In this document: piece after piece, positions 7,269-16,166 of the stretch
Numbering within the stretch: the first letter of the stretch is position 1
Layout of the letters: each line of letters begins with the position of its first letter
Assembly (NCBI GenBank): GCA_902779055.1
Contig: CACZAD010000029.1
Location: forward strand, 62,001-126,000
Direction of reading: 5' to 3'
From: Fibrobacter succinogenes
GTDB taxonomy: Bacteria; Fibrobacterota; Fibrobacteria; Fibrobacterales; Fibrobacteraceae
DNA: 64,000 nucleotides
Program-made: the position numbers and the translations under genes
The notes under the pieces: generated by a model
Told to the model about the DNA's origin: nothing
Seen by the model: only the letters and a program-made list of their open reading frames with translations
Database searches by the model: none

Positions 7269-8909
7269 TTAAAAGACGAAGTAAAGGCCGACGCCGAGGA
7301 GGGCGGCTGCGGTTCCGAGCAAAATCCCGCCTGTGATGGCCTTGTTGTCACCTTGGTCTACGTATTTCTTGTTTTGGCGGACTTTGGCTTTGTAGTTCTC
7401 GCCTTTGGAGGCTCCCGGAAGTTTTAGCTCGGTCTTGATGTCGTCTGCATCGCTGTAATCAAGATGCGCAAAATACATGAACAGCGCCCCGAAAAGGGCT
7501 GTAGCGGCTCCGCCTCCTATAAAGGCTTCGCCGAGAGTCTGCATTTTTTTGTCATGAAGCCATTTTTTCTGCTTTTCGATTTCGTCAAAATTGGTAAGCT
7601 TTTCGAGATTGACGCTCAGGTCAATTTGCGAGACGGGTGCCACGAAGAAGCTGATGAGCGTGTCGCGATAACCGGCCTTGCGGATGATGAGGCTGTCCGT
7701 TCCCATTTCGTATGCGGGAATCTTTTCAGGAGTCTGGGCGATGGCCCTGGTGCGCTTGGTGATGGGGGCGTCTGCCTTGTATACGTTGGCTCCGTCGGGG
7801 AATGTCTGGATTCGGATTTCGGGAGAGACTCGCTTGAGTTTGAGTGAAATATGGGTGGTGTCGCCGGGAAGCGGGGTGATGTTTGCGCTTGCGCCCCAGA
7901 GATGCCTGTCGACGTTCCAGTAGGCATGAACCGTGAATTTTGCCGTGTCGGTCGTGACAAACGTACACGGCGATTTGCAGATGGCTTCTGTTTCTGGGCG
8001 AGAAATTGTGGCTCCGTCCGGATCCGTTTCGATGTGGATGTAGCTCCTGTCCCTTTTTATTTTTTCGGTTTCCTTGCCTTGTGCGTCCAGCAACTGGTTC
8101 TTTAATTTGTTGTTCGTGATGGCGTCGCTGAGTGCCGTCTGCTTAGAAAGTTTCAGCGTTGCCCTGTGCAATGTGGGGAGCGTGTCTTCGTAAAAGACGT
8201 GGGTCAGGTTCAGGCTGACACTGTCCGTCTTGATGTCCGAAACCATTTCGCCAAAGTAGATGGACTTGAAACCGTAAGAGGCGAGTTCGATTTGGTAACA
8301 GACATTGTCGTTGCAATTCTTGATGTCGCTTTTGCGGATGATTTGGGGCCTTTCGCCGGATTCCATCAAAAGTCGTGCCGTGAGTGCAGTAAACTGGTCT
8401 GCAAAAGACTGCTCGATCCCGTTGGCATCGTAAGCGACGAGGACTGTCTTGACTTCTTGCTTGGCGGGCGCTTCGCTGGAGGCTTGCTCGCTTGACGCCT
8501 GCTCGTTTTGAGTCTGTTCGCTTGATTTTGCCGTTTCGGTTACGGCAGGTTCCTTTTTTTGCTGTACGTGCTTGACAGTGTCGGGAGTGGTCTCTTTTTC
8601 CTTGGCGCTTTCGGATTTATTCGCTGGGGCGGTTTTGGCCGTGGTTTTGGCTGTGGCCTTTGCCGGTTGACCGTTTAAAAGGTCGTTGCCCTGTTCGTCA
8701 ACGATTTTCTTGAATTGCTTCTTTGCAATTTTCACGACAGTGAACTTGTTCTGGATGTATCCGCCAAGGCTCACGGTATCATTTTCGATGCCGAGGAATT
8801 TTGCACGTTGGTGCGTTCCCGAGACGAGTTCCACGTCGACGAACTTTCCTTCGTTTTCTGCGAAGGAGGCTGCTAAGGCGATGGCGAGGAATAAGAAAAT
8901 CTTTTTCAT
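7269..8909 (-). CDS. Secreted PEGA-domain protein with C-terminal membrane helices
   Basis: 546 residues with a signal peptide (MKKIFLFLAIALAASFA). After it comes a low-complexity Thr/Lys/Glu/Ala linker (about 80-150), then a domain beginning VKTVLVAYDANGIEQ that resembles the N-terminal part of TolB/GTPase-like envelope proteins. Two PEGA-like segments follow (IETDPDGATISRPE and IQTFPDGANVYKAD). Two hydrophobic helices near the C-terminus flank a charged loop. PEGA domains bind surface polysaccharide or mediate envelope protein contacts. The gene follows the 8917-9585 gene by 7 nt, and the two share a C-terminal layout of helix, charged loop and helix. Specific function unknown. Confidence 0.75.
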   Translation of the reverse strand: MKKIFLFLAIALAASFAENEGKFVDVELVSGTHQRAKFLGIENDTVSLGGYIQNKFTVVKIAKKQFKKIVDEQGNDLLNGQPAKATAKTTAKTAPANKSESAKEKETTPDTVKHVQQKKEPAVTETAKSSEQTQNEQASSEQASSEAPAKQEVKTVLVAYDANGIEQSFADQFTALTARLLMESGERPQIIRKSDIKNCNDNVCYQIELASYGFKSIYFGEMVSDIKTDSVSLNLTHVFYEDTLPTLHRATLKLSKQTALSDAITNNKLKNQLLDAQGKETEKIKRDRSYIHIETDPDGATISRPETEAICKSPCTFVTTDTAKFTVHAYWNVDRHLWGASANITPLPGDTTHISLKLKRVSPEIRIQTFPDGANVYKADAPITKRTRAIAQTPEKIPAYEMGTDSLIIRKAGYRDTLISFFVAPVSQIDLSVNLEKLTNFDEIEKQKKWLHDKKMQTLGEAFIGGGAATALFGALFMYFAHLDYSDADDIKTELKLPGASKGENYKAKVRQNKKYVDQGDNKAITGGILLGTAAALLGVGLYFVF

Positions 8910-8916
8910 GTTCTAC

Positions 8917-9585
8917 CTAAAATGAAAGGGCGAAACCTGCTGCAAGGAACAATAAGCCTGTACCGAAAAATATTTTTGAAACGTTTTTGGCGGTCTTGGC
9001 GCTTTCCTTGTAATCCTTGAATTCTTCCGAATGCTTGTCGTAATTACTGTTGGCAAAACGCGTGTTCTGCATCGCTTTTTTGTGGTCCTTGGCCTTGCTG
9101 ATGTCGTAGATCGTTACGATGGCCGAAATCCCGCTAATGGCAAATGGCGCAATCGAAAACCATTTGAGGTGGTATCCTAGATTACGTCTGCTGCGATGCT
9201 TGAGCAATTCTTCGTTCATGGCGAGAACGTCGTCGTCATAAGTTTGCTTGAGGGCTACGATGATAAACGATGTATCGCTGGACGAAAGCTTGATGTTGAT
9301 TGTCGTGTCGGCGTAATTCGGGTGGAAAAACGAAACGGTCACGTTATCGTCGCCGTTTGGAACCGGGATGAATGCAGGCGAGGTGAAATCCGGCCTGTTC
9401 GCATAATCCGGAGTCACGGAACCCACATACAAGTCGACCGTAGATGGATTTGTCGAAACCTGCAAATAACGAGGCTTAGCCTCTTTCTGTGGCGGTTGCG
9501 ATTGTGGAACGTTCTGTGCAAAAATGTTGCTGCAAAGTGCGAATAACACGAAGAGGATGGCTATGGAGGTGTTCTTGATGAGCAT
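8917..9585 (-). CDS. Small PEGA-like envelope protein
   Basis: 222 residues, signal peptide MLIKNTSIAILFVLFALCSNIFAQ. One PEGA-like beta domain (YLQVSTNPSTVDLYVGS... about residues 38-110) is followed by a C-terminal pair of hydrophobic helices separated by a charged segment. This is a shorter version of the architecture in the next gene, so the two are probably paralogues or partners. Its ATG overlaps the stop of the preceding lipoprotein gene by 1 nt (TAATG), with AGGAGG upstream. This implies translational coupling in the operon. No family assignment beyond PEGA-like is possible. Confidence 0.7.
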   Translation of the reverse strand: MLIKNTSIAILFVLFALCSNIFAQNVPQSQPPQKEAKPRYLQVSTNPSTVDLYVGSVTPDYANRPDFTSPAFIPVPNGDDNVTVSFFHPNYADTTINIKLSSSDTSFIIVALKQTYDDDVLAMNEELLKHRSRRNLGYHLKWFSIAPFAISGISAIVTIYDISKAKDHKKAMQNTRFANSNYDKHSEEFKDYKESAKTAKNVSKIFFGTGLLFLAAGFALSF

Positions 9586-10988
9586 TACTTTTCACCTCCT
9601 ATTTTTGTAAATGGTCCCGTAATATAAGATTCTTTACCTTGAACACTGACTTTCCAGTATACATCGGGGGTCTTGTTGCGGGCGTAATCTTCGGCGATGA
9701 TGTATAGGTTGCATTCCGATTTGCAGGTGTTCGGGATGGACAATGTGTTGTCTTCGAAATTCGTCTGTAAAGTGTCTCTGCCCATAATGGCGGAAATCTT
9801 TGATGCATTCACTCCCGTGCCATTGTCGAGGATGTAGAACCGTATGTTGTCGTTTGTCAAAATTTCCGTGGAAACAGGGAGCATGTTGGGCTTGACGACA
9901 TCTTGCAAGAACAATGTGTCGGTTATCGTCTTTGTGCTTGGCGCCAGATCGACGGTCATGAAACTGCAGCCGAATTCAGTGCGTATGGTGTCGCATACGA
10001 CTATTTTTAAGTTCGATTGCGGTTGCAAAGTCCTTTGGATGATGGAGTTCGTGTTTGTTGCTGTAATCTTCGAAAGCGTGTCGCCGGATGCCGAAATGAA
10101 AGCGCCTGTCAGTTTGGATTTTTCAGGATATTGGCTGAACTGGCTCACGATGGGAACTTCGATGATGGCTTTGCCGTTGTTCCGAAGCTTAGTCGAAAAG
10201 TTGAAAACATCACTGCGGATTCGTTCTTCGTTTCCGCTTTCGTTTTTGACGATGACCTGGATCCCCCAGTAAATCGTAGAATTCTCTGTGCTGTGATCGA
10301 TCTTCTTTCCGTTTTCGTTGTAATCTGGATCGAGTTCCCCGATGAGTTCGACTGGGTTTGTGCAGTCTACCACGCCGAGAGGCGATTCCCATAATTCCAA
10401 TACATTGTAGCTGGCAAAAAGACGGCAGGTTGACGATTCCCATGAATCGACGCCGTAAATTTGCCAAGACAGTTCCAGTCCGTTTGGATTTTTTCCGTCT
10501 ACCTGGTTGTATCCGTTTGCCGGAGACTGGAGCAATATGGATGTCGGGGAGCCGACGTAAATGTTGGCGTAAGACCGCAATGTATCGCCAACATGGTCTA
10601 TTGTTTCGAAATAGACATCGTGGACGCCGGGGCTGTCAAAACTGCAATAAATGTAAGAGGCTCCAGATTCCTTGTCGTCTAAAACCAAACGGTGTGAACT
10701 GTACAAATCCGTGGATTGGTCTGTCGGGATGAAGTCACCATTGATGGCGTAAATCCCCCAAACGCGGACTTTTTCGTTGACGTCTACGTAGAAAATGCTT
10801 GATGGAGCGTGCTGCTTGTAGGGCTCGTAGCTATAGCCCTCGGGAACCACAAAGATGGCCTGCGAAATTTCAGGAATGTCCGACGACGAAATTTCGGAAT
10901 CAGAACACGACGATAAAATGACGCTTGCGGTGACGAAAGCGAGGCCGAAAAATGATTTGGAAAGCGGAGAAATTTTATGAATCATCAT
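9585..10988 (-). CDS. Lipoprotein with Ig-like repeats
   Basis: 467 residues. A signal peptide ends in a lipobox (ILSSC) with the lipid-bearing Cys near residue 28. The rest is predicted beta-rich, with modules recalling PKD/Ig folds: YCSFDSPGVHDVYFETIDHVGDT, then SPTSILLQSPANGYNQV, then a C-terminal module with a paired-Cys segment (CKSECNLYIIAEDY). The start overlaps the preceding gene's stop by 4 nt (ATGA) with AAGGAGG upstream. It shares architecture with the two upstream lipoproteins, suggesting an operon of paralogous surface or periplasmic lipoproteins. No catalytic motif is seen and function is unknown. Confidence 0.72.
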   Translation of the reverse strand: MMIHKISPLSKSFFGLAFVTASVILSSCSDSEISSSDIPEISQAIFVVPEGYSYEPYKQHAPSSIFYVDVNEKVRVWGIYAINGDFIPTDQSTDLYSSHRLVLDDKESGASYIYCSFDSPGVHDVYFETIDHVGDTLRSYANIYVGSPTSILLQSPANGYNQVDGKNPNGLELSWQIYGVDSWESSTCRLFASYNVLELWESPLGVVDCTNPVELIGELDPDYNENGKKIDHSTENSTIYWGIQVIVKNESGNEERIRSDVFNFSTKLRNNGKAIIEVPIVSQFSQYPEKSKLTGAFISASGDTLSKITATNTNSIIQRTLQPQSNLKIVVCDTIRTEFGCSFMTVDLAPSTKTITDTLFLQDVVKPNMLPVSTEILTNDNIRFYILDNGTGVNASKISAIMGRDTLQTNFEDNTLSIPNTCKSECNLYIIAEDYARNKTPDVYWKVSVQGKESYITGPFTKIGGEK

Positions 10989-12556
10989 TCATCCTCCTTT
11001 GCTCTAGCTTTCGTGATGCTCAAGTTCCAGTCCTTGCTTTGGCTTAGCCCATTCTTGTAGAGAACCGTTGATCTTATCGTCTGGAATTCATCAAACAGGC
11101 TGGCTTCGAGATTTGCCGTAAACGAATTTGTCCCTGTGTTGGGAACCGAAATAATGCGCTCGTTTTTAGTCACGTTAAAGAATATCAGGGAGTCGACCTT
11201 GAAGCCGAATGAATTATGGTCATTGATGAAGAACGTGATTGATTCATCGCTAGCAATGGTGGTGTCGCTGTTGGTCGTAAACCAAACCGTTGTGGGTAAA
11301 ATGTAGAATGACTTGGTTTCTGTATTTTTGCTTCCGTCCGTTGCTGTTATGGTAAGGATGCGGTATGCCCAGCTTTGCTCATTTTTGTTGAGATGGACCG
11401 TCAAAATGCTGTCTTTGAAAATCTTGTCTGTAATAAGATCGCTTTCCAGATAGACGGAAATATTCTGTGAATACATAACTCCACCGGCATCTTTGATGAC
11501 GAACTGCAAGGAGTCTGCAAACGGGAGCGAATCCAGCCCGGAAACGGATGCAATGCGCGGCTTGATGGTATCCGTCAAGGTGATGTTGTCCAACATTGTG
11601 ATGTAGCCGTCGTTGATGACGACTTCCTTTTCGATTGTCTTGAAGTCCGTGAGTGATGAAGAAATCCTTAGCTGGTATTTGCCTGCGGGAATGGATCCCA
11701 ACGAAATCTTGTTGTCGATCCTTGAAAGTGTGTAGTTGTATTTGAGTGTCTTGTCGGGATTGCTCAAGTCCTGGAGGGTGATGAGCGCTGGTATTGCTAC
11801 GTCCTGGCTCGTACTCAAAGTCGTCTGCAAGGAGCCTTCTCCAGGGAGACCCTTTGTGAAAAAGGAACTTTCGATTTTTTGTTCGGATGTGAACCCGTAA
11901 TCGTTGTAGACTTCGACCGTCCAGTCGTATTTCTTGAACGAGTTTAGCTCGTTGTGGAATGTGTAATTTGGTTCCGTCAAAATGGTGTCAACTGGGGTGA
12001 AGTCGGATTCCGAATTGGCAAAGATTTGTTCGTATAACGTAAAGTGATAGTAGTGCTTGAGCTGGATGCCTTTTGTGGTGGCGCTCCATGCAAAGTAGAT
12101 GGCTTCGTAAGGGTCTATGGCTTGCGTGCCCGAAGCGGGAACATAGGCCGAGTCGTTCAATGTGGGCGGGTCTGCAATCCAGACTTCGAGCGAGTCGTAA
12201 TGCATATCGCCAAAATGATCCTTTAGGACGAACATGAACTTGTGGTAACCGGGTTCTGTAATCTGCTTTTTGAAGTTGTACTCCGAAGAACAGTAGACCC
12301 CATCCATCAGCCAGTGGTAATCCTGGACGCGGATGATCTTGTTCGGGGTGATTGTCGTCAAAAAGAAAATGGTGTCGCTAGTGGTGAACGTGTCTGCCTT
12401 GACGCTTGGAATAAGGACTGACATGGAACGGGCGAGGCTTGCGTCGACCGTGATTTCGACAGTTTCCTCTCCATTAAAGATGTGCTCGTCCGAATCAAAG
12501 CAGGACTGGAGCAACCAGGCGAGTGCTACAAGGAGGCTTGTCTTCAAGAATTTCAT
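10985..12556 (-). CDS. Lipoprotein with Ig/PKD-like domains
   Basis: 523 residues with lipobox LLQSC (Cys near residue 19). An N-terminal PKD-like module (DYHWLMDGVYCSSEYNF ... GYHKFMFVLKDHFGD) precedes a segment beginning PPTLNDSAYVPASGTQAID that has a counterpart in the upstream lipoprotein (PPVLSDSTVPASGDTLY). The C-terminal half has further beta-rich repeats. The start overlaps the previous stop by 4 nt. Paralogous to both neighbours in layout. Probably exported to the periplasm or cell surface and part of a multi-lipoprotein complex. No enzyme motif seen. Confidence 0.72.
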   Translation of the reverse strand: MKFLKTSLLVALAWLLQSCFDSDEHIFNGEETVEITVDASLARSMSVLIPSVKADTFTTSDTIFFLTTITPNKIIRVQDYHWLMDGVYCSSEYNFKKQITEPGYHKFMFVLKDHFGDMHYDSLEVWIADPPTLNDSAYVPASGTQAIDPYEAIYFAWSATTKGIQLKHYYHFTLYEQIFANSESDFTPVDTILTEPNYTFHNELNSFKKYDWTVEVYNDYGFTSEQKIESSFFTKGLPGEGSLQTTLSTSQDVAIPALITLQDLSNPDKTLKYNYTLSRIDNKISLGSIPAGKYQLRISSSLTDFKTIEKEVVINDGYITMLDNITLTDTIKPRIASVSGLDSLPFADSLQFVIKDAGGVMYSQNISVYLESDLITDKIFKDSILTVHLNKNEQSWAYRILTITATDGSKNTETKSFYILPTTVWFTTNSDTTIASDESITFFINDHNSFGFKVDSLIFFNVTKNERIISVPNTGTNSFTANLEASLFDEFQTIRSTVLYKNGLSQSKDWNLSITKARAKEDE

Positions 12557-13254
12557 TTGGCCTCCAGCGTGTCGATGACGTAGAATTTTTTATAAGAAAG
12601 CGTATCGGCGTCGCCGTAAATGTCTCGCACGATGATGCGGAATTTATGTTCGCCTTCGGTTAGCCCCGATTGCTTGACTTGCAAAAGAGATCCGACTTCA
12701 AATTCTTTTCCGTCGATATCGAGCGTGTGGATCAGCGAGTCGTTGCCGAGCAAGTCTATGTCAATGCTGTACCACGAAAACAAAAATGCTGATGTCGAGG
12801 TGCCGTAGAGCGTGTCGCCACTAGCGGGAACCGTTGAATCCGAAAGTACGGGAGGCGTGTTGACGATGATGTTGAACTCTTGGGTTTGACGGTTTCCTTC
12901 GCCGTCGATGGCGGTCAGCTTGTTGGGGAGAACATCTTCGTTTGGGTAGAATGTGTAGCTTGCTCCGCGTGTCAGCAGGCTATCCTTCTTTTCGTTTGCA
13001 TAGAACCATTCGAATTTCAGGTCGTCTTGGTATTTTTCGGGGGTAACTTCGGCATGTAGCGTTGCCGAATCGGATGGATGGACCTTGAGCTGTGCTGAAT
13101 ACGGGCTCTCTTTTTGCTTGACCAGAATGCGGATGGATTCGACCGGCTTCAATGCACCAGGATCGTTTGGTGCATCAAGGCAACCGACAAGACTTAGGCC
13201 GAAAAAGGTGGCGAGTATCAAAAATGGCAAAATGGAGCGATTGAACAAATTCAT
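12553..13254 (-). CDS. Lipoprotein with PKD-like domain, first gene of the envelope operon
   Basis: 233 residues. The signal peptide ends at lipobox SLVGC (Cys near residue 25). A PKD-like module (DLKFEWFYANEKKDSLLTRG) and an Ig-like module beginning PPVLSDSTVPASGDTLYGT follow. It heads a leftward run of six genes ending with dedA, joined by overlaps of 1-4 nt or gaps under 20 nt. The intergenic space to divergent xseB is only about 29 nt and holds a small palindrome (AGTTAAATCTAACT). The two promoters therefore probably overlap. No function can be assigned. Confidence 0.72.
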   Translation of the reverse strand: MNLFNRSILPFLILATFFGLSLVGCLDAPNDPGALKPVESIRILVKQKESPYSAQLKVHPSDSATLHAEVTPEKYQDDLKFEWFYANEKKDSLLTRGASYTFYPNEDVLPNKLTAIDGEGNRQTQEFNIIVNTPPVLSDSTVPASGDTLYGTSTSAFLFSWYSIDIDLLGNDSLIHTLDIDGKEFEVGSLLQVKQSGLTEGEHKFRIIVRDIYGDADTLSYKKFYVIDTLEAK

Positions 13255-13270
13255 TTGAGTTAAATCTAAC

Positions 13271-13276
13271 TATATT
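13271..13276 (+). promoter_or_regulatory. Putative -10 box of xseB, leaderless type
   Basis: TATATT 7 nt before the ATG at 13284, with no Shine-Dalgarno in between. It overlaps the divergent promoter region of the lipoprotein operon. Confidence 0.45.
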
Positions 13277-13283
13277 CGTGGAC

Positions 13284-13484
13284 ATGAGTGCCCAAAATTT
13301 TGAATACAAAAACGCAATGAACCGCTTGGAAGAGATTCTTTCGAAAATCGACAATTCCGAGATGGAAATTGATGAACTTGCTCTCGAGGTTCAAGAGGCT
13401 ACACAGCTCCTGCGCAAGTGCCGCCAGATTCTAATTGCGACCGAAAAGAACGTTCAGGACGCTCTTGCCGAGTTGGACGCTTGA
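13284..13484 (+). CDS. xseB: Exodeoxyribonuclease VII small subunit
   Basis: 66 residues, matching the usual 60-80 of XseB. XseB binds the large subunit XseA to form exonuclease VII, which degrades single-stranded DNA from both ends. The pattern NFEYKNAMNRLEEILSKIDNSEMEIDELAL, broken by short loops, is the typical two-helix coiled coil. The start is ATG 13284; a GTG at 13278 would add two residues. xseA is not in the window. Its stop overlaps the ABC ATPase start by one base (TGATG), so the two are translated together. Confidence 0.88.
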   Translation: MSAQNFEYKNAMNRLEEILSKIDNSEMEIDELALEVQEATQLLRKCRQILIATEKNVQDALAELDA

Positions 13485-14308
13485 TGGACATCGAAAAGTT
13501 TGATAATGCGGTTCCTGCAATCGAGGTGGACGGACTTTCGGTCAAGTTCCCGATTCGCGGTGGTGTTTTTAGCAAGGTCAAGGATTACTTTACTGCTGTG
13601 GACAAGGTCTCGTTCACGCTTCCGCAGGGGAAGATTCTCTCGATTGTGGGGGAATCGGGCTGTGGAAAGTCGACGCTTGTAAAGTCCCTGGTGGGGCTTG
13701 TTCCTATAGCCGAAGGAACTGTTAATTTGTTTGGGCTTCCGGTCAAAAATGGTAAGGTCGGGAGCGGTAAAGAGGCTGTGCGCATTTCGGACTTGGTGCA
13801 GATGATTTTCCAGGATCCGTTCAGCAGCTTGAATCCGCGTCAGACGGTCACTGAAATTATGACGGCTCCCGTGATTGCCCGTGGCGTCCCGTTTGACGAG
13901 GCCTGTGCCCGTGCTGTAGAACTCTTGGACCGTGTTTCGCTCCCGGCAGGGGCGATGGACAAGTTTCCTCATGAATTCTCGGGCGGTCAGCGCCAGCGCT
14001 TGTGCATTGCACGTAGCCTGATGGTGCGCCCGAAGATTCTGCTGTGTGACGAAGTGACTAGCGCCTTGGATGTGTCCGTGCAGGCGCAAATTCTGCATTT
14101 GCTCGATGACTTACGTAACGAGCTTGGACTCAGCATTCTCTTTATCAGCCACGATATGCAGGTGGTGCGCGCATTGAGCGACGAAGTATTGGTGATGTAC
14201 TTTGGACACGCCGTGGAACACGGCCCCGCCGATGATGTCCTTACGAATCCGCAAAACAACTACACGAAAAAATTGCTGGCGAGCGTCCCGACCATTAGAC
14301 GAGAATGA
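13484..14308 (+). CDS. ABC transporter ATP-binding protein, oligopeptide (OppF/DppF) type
   Basis: 274 residues. ATPase subunit for peptide or nickel uptake transporters of the Opp/Dpp family. Seen: Walker A GESGCGKST, Q-loop region MIFQDPFSSLNPRQTV (diagnostic of the OppF group), signature SGGQRQR, Walker B LLCDEVTSALDVS and switch His in FISHDMQVV. The start at 13484 is chosen because it overlaps the xseB stop (TGATG). No permease, substrate-binding protein or OppD partner is nearby, so it must work with subunits encoded elsewhere, or the operon has been split. Coupling to xseB is unexpected functionally. Confidence 0.87.
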   Translation: MDIEKFDNAVPAIEVDGLSVKFPIRGGVFSKVKDYFTAVDKVSFTLPQGKILSIVGESGCGKSTLVKSLVGLVPIAEGTVNLFGLPVKNGKVGSGKEAVRISDLVQMIFQDPFSSLNPRQTVTEIMTAPVIARGVPFDEACARAVELLDRVSLPAGAMDKFPHEFSGGQRQRLCIARSLMVRPKILLCDEVTSALDVSVQAQILHLLDDLRNELGLSILFISHDMQVVRALSDEVLVMYFGHAVEHGPADDVLTNPQNNYTKKLLASVPTIRRE

Positions 14309-14585
14309 GCTGTTGCGCTAAATTGGGCGTGTTCTAGGTCTGTTTTGCAGAAATGTGCTACTAAAATTCAGAATTGTTGCTTTTTATAGCATAATTTTAG
14401 AATAAACTAATCTAATTTAGGCGGAAAATCAGTTTTGCCGAGGCGTGATATGCTACAAAAAGCAGAAAAAGATTTGCTTAGTAGCATAAAACCATGAAAC
14501 TTCATTAAAAATGATGTGGACAAAGTAAAATTTGTGCTACTGATACCATAAAAATTGAAATTTAGTAGCATAAAAATGCAAAAAA
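14309..14585. other. AT-rich non-coding region with inverted and direct TGCTACTA motifs
   Basis: No gene is visible. TGCTACT or its complement AGTAGCA recurs: near 14356 (TGCTACT), 14450 (TGCTAC), 14480 (AGTAGCA), 14535 (TGCTACT) and 14563 (AGTAGCA), plus ATAGCATAATTTTAG near 14387. The copies alternate in orientation and can pair. CTAAAATT (14361) and AATTTTAG (14393) also form an inverted pair. This could be a structured RNA, an operator cluster or a decayed element. Confidence 0.5.
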
Positions 14586-14604
14586 GGCGGGCTCAAGGCC
14601 CGCG
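14576..14604 (-). terminator. Rho-independent terminator of the Mla operon
   Basis: Minus-strand stem GCGGGC / GCCCGC with a 5-nt loop, followed by CTTTTTTGC. Eleven bases separate it from the stop of the last operon gene. Confidence 0.8.
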
Positions 14605-14615
14605 ATTGCTATTCG

Positions 14616-15218
14616 TCACTTTGCGTTTGCGATGCTTGCGAGTGCGTCTTGCATGAACTTTGCATAGAGCTTCGACAGAGCTTCGGCAGCGGAATGGGCG
14701 TCGCGCTTGCTCATGCTTTCGCGGTCGTCGTAGCGCTTTTCCCACAGCGGGGCTTCTTCACCGACTTTGCGGAATGTAAGCTGCACAGCGAGGTGTGCGT
14801 ACTGCGAATCGCCTTCGTCGATTTCTTCGATGGCGTCAACATTGCCGAGCAATTCAAAGTCCGGTTTGCCCATCGGCTTCAAGTCCACGGACTTAAAGAT
14901 ATGGCTCTTGACCAAGTATTCGCCGGTCACCTGCGTGAGCATCTGTTCTGGACGTGTGGCCCACAAATCTCGGCTGTAGAACATGAAGTCGTACGGCGAT
15001 TCGCGGTAGACAATGTTGCTGCGCTGGTAAGACGGGTCAATCGTAAACTTGCGGACATGGAGGCGTGCGTCGCTAGATGCACCCGAGGCCGAAATGGATT
15101 CCGCAGAAATCGTGTAGTAGCGGGACGGTTCGCTCGATCCGCCGGCGCAACCTGTGAGCGCGAATACCGAAAGGAGGGCGGCTACTGCCAAAAAACGATT
15201 TGCTTTAAAAATGCGCAT
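14616..15218 (-). CDS. ABC-type transport auxiliary lipoprotein (PqiC/ABC_trans_aux family)
   Basis: 200 residues. Lipobox FALTGC, Cys near residue 24. The body matches the ABC_trans_aux family: RYYTISAES near the start, IVYRESPYDFMFYSRDLWATRPEQML in the middle, then DFELLGNVDAIEEI. In MCE systems such lipoproteins sit in the outer membrane and receive phospholipid from the MCE protein. It is last in the mlaE-mlaF-mlaD operon, 12 nt after the MCE gene, and is followed by a terminator. This position takes the place of mlaC/mlaB, which are absent. Confidence 0.82.
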   Translation of the reverse strand: MRIFKANRFLAVAALLSVFALTGCAGGSSEPSRYYTISAESISASGASSDARLHVRKFTIDPSYQRSNIVYRESPYDFMFYSRDLWATRPEQMLTQVTGEYLVKSHIFKSVDLKPMGKPDFELLGNVDAIEEIDEGDSQYAHLAVQLTFRKVGEEAPLWEKRYDDRESMSKRDAHSAAEALSKLYAKFMQDALASIANAK

Positions 15219-15230
15219 AGTTTCTCCCTA

Positions 15231-16154
15231 TTAACGACCGCTCTTGGCTTCGGAGCGGATAAGTGCGGACGGATTGTTCTTGATCTTCTGGGTAAATTCT
15301 TCGAGGTTTTCGAGAATCACGTTAAGTTCTTCCATGGCGTCGCCGACCTGGTCTTGGTTCCTGTAAACCATGGCATCAACATTCTGCGTGAGCTTGTTCA
15401 TCGATTCGGCGGTCTGCATCAGGTTCTCGTTCAGGCCCTTCGTGTCGATGGCTTCGATTTTTTCCTTGAGCGTCGAGAGGCTGGCGTCGGCCTTGGCGGC
15501 AAGCTTGGCTTCTTCGACTTCGGCGAGAATCCTTTGCAGCGATGCTGCGGACTTGCTTATGTTGTTAAGCGGTTTACCGAGGTTTGATGTCAGGTTACTC
15601 AAGTTCTCGGTTGTCTTTTCAAGATTCTTGAGCGACCTTGAAATGCTTTCGGCGTTTTCCGGAGCAAGGATAATGCTCAGCCCGTCCATGATGGGTTCGA
15701 CCTTGCCGATCATACCGCCCATCTGGTTGGTGATCTGGTCGAACATCGATGCCGCAGCCGGGACGAGGCCGCCTTCGGGAACGTTCGGTTCGCTGAACTT
15801 TCCGCCGGAGAGAATCACCTGCTTTTCGCCAGTGAGGTTCATACCTGCGGTAAGCCCTGCGCGGGTGCCCACCTTGATTGGGGTTCCTTGCGTCACCTTG
15901 AAGGCAACGACCACCTGGTTCAAGTCTTCTTCGTTGATCGTGATGCTTGTGACGCTACCGACGGCGATACCGTTCAGTTTCACCTTTGCGTCGACGAATA
16001 GACCATTCACGTCCGTGTCGAAGATGGTGTAGTAGTTATCGAACTGTTCGCTCAAATAGCGCTTGAGTACATAGCCTAGGAACACGCAAATCATGATTCC
16101 GCAAAAGAGCATGAATGCGCCTAGTTTTATTCTTTCGGATCGGGTGGTTTCCAT
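15231..16154 (-). CDS. mlaD: MCE-family phospholipid transport protein
   Basis: 307 residues. One N-terminal transmembrane helix (about 12-32) is followed by a single MCE domain (DTDVNGLFVDAKVKLNGIAVG near residues 45-65), then a long helical tail (about 150-300) rich in Leu/Asn/Lys that may form a tunnel or coiled coil. It would sit in the inner membrane and form a ring on the MlaFE complex, binding lipids in the periplasm. It lies 12 nt after mlaF. The tail is longer than in E. coli MlaD (about 183 residues), as in MCE proteins that bridge further into the periplasm. Confidence 0.87.
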   Translation of the reverse strand: METTRSERIKLGAFMLFCGIMICVFLGYVLKRYLSEQFDNYYTIFDTDVNGLFVDAKVKLNGIAVGSVTSITINEEDLNQVVVAFKVTQGTPIKVGTRAGLTAGMNLTGEKQVILSGGKFSEPNVPEGGLVPAAASMFDQITNQMGGMIGKVEPIMDGLSIILAPENAESISRSLKNLEKTTENLSNLTSNLGKPLNNISKSAASLQRILAEVEEAKLAAKADASLSTLKEKIEAIDTKGLNENLMQTAESMNKLTQNVDAMVYRNQDQVGDAMEELNVILENLEEFTQKIKNNPSALIRSEAKSGR

Positions 16155-16166
16155 TATATCTCCAAC

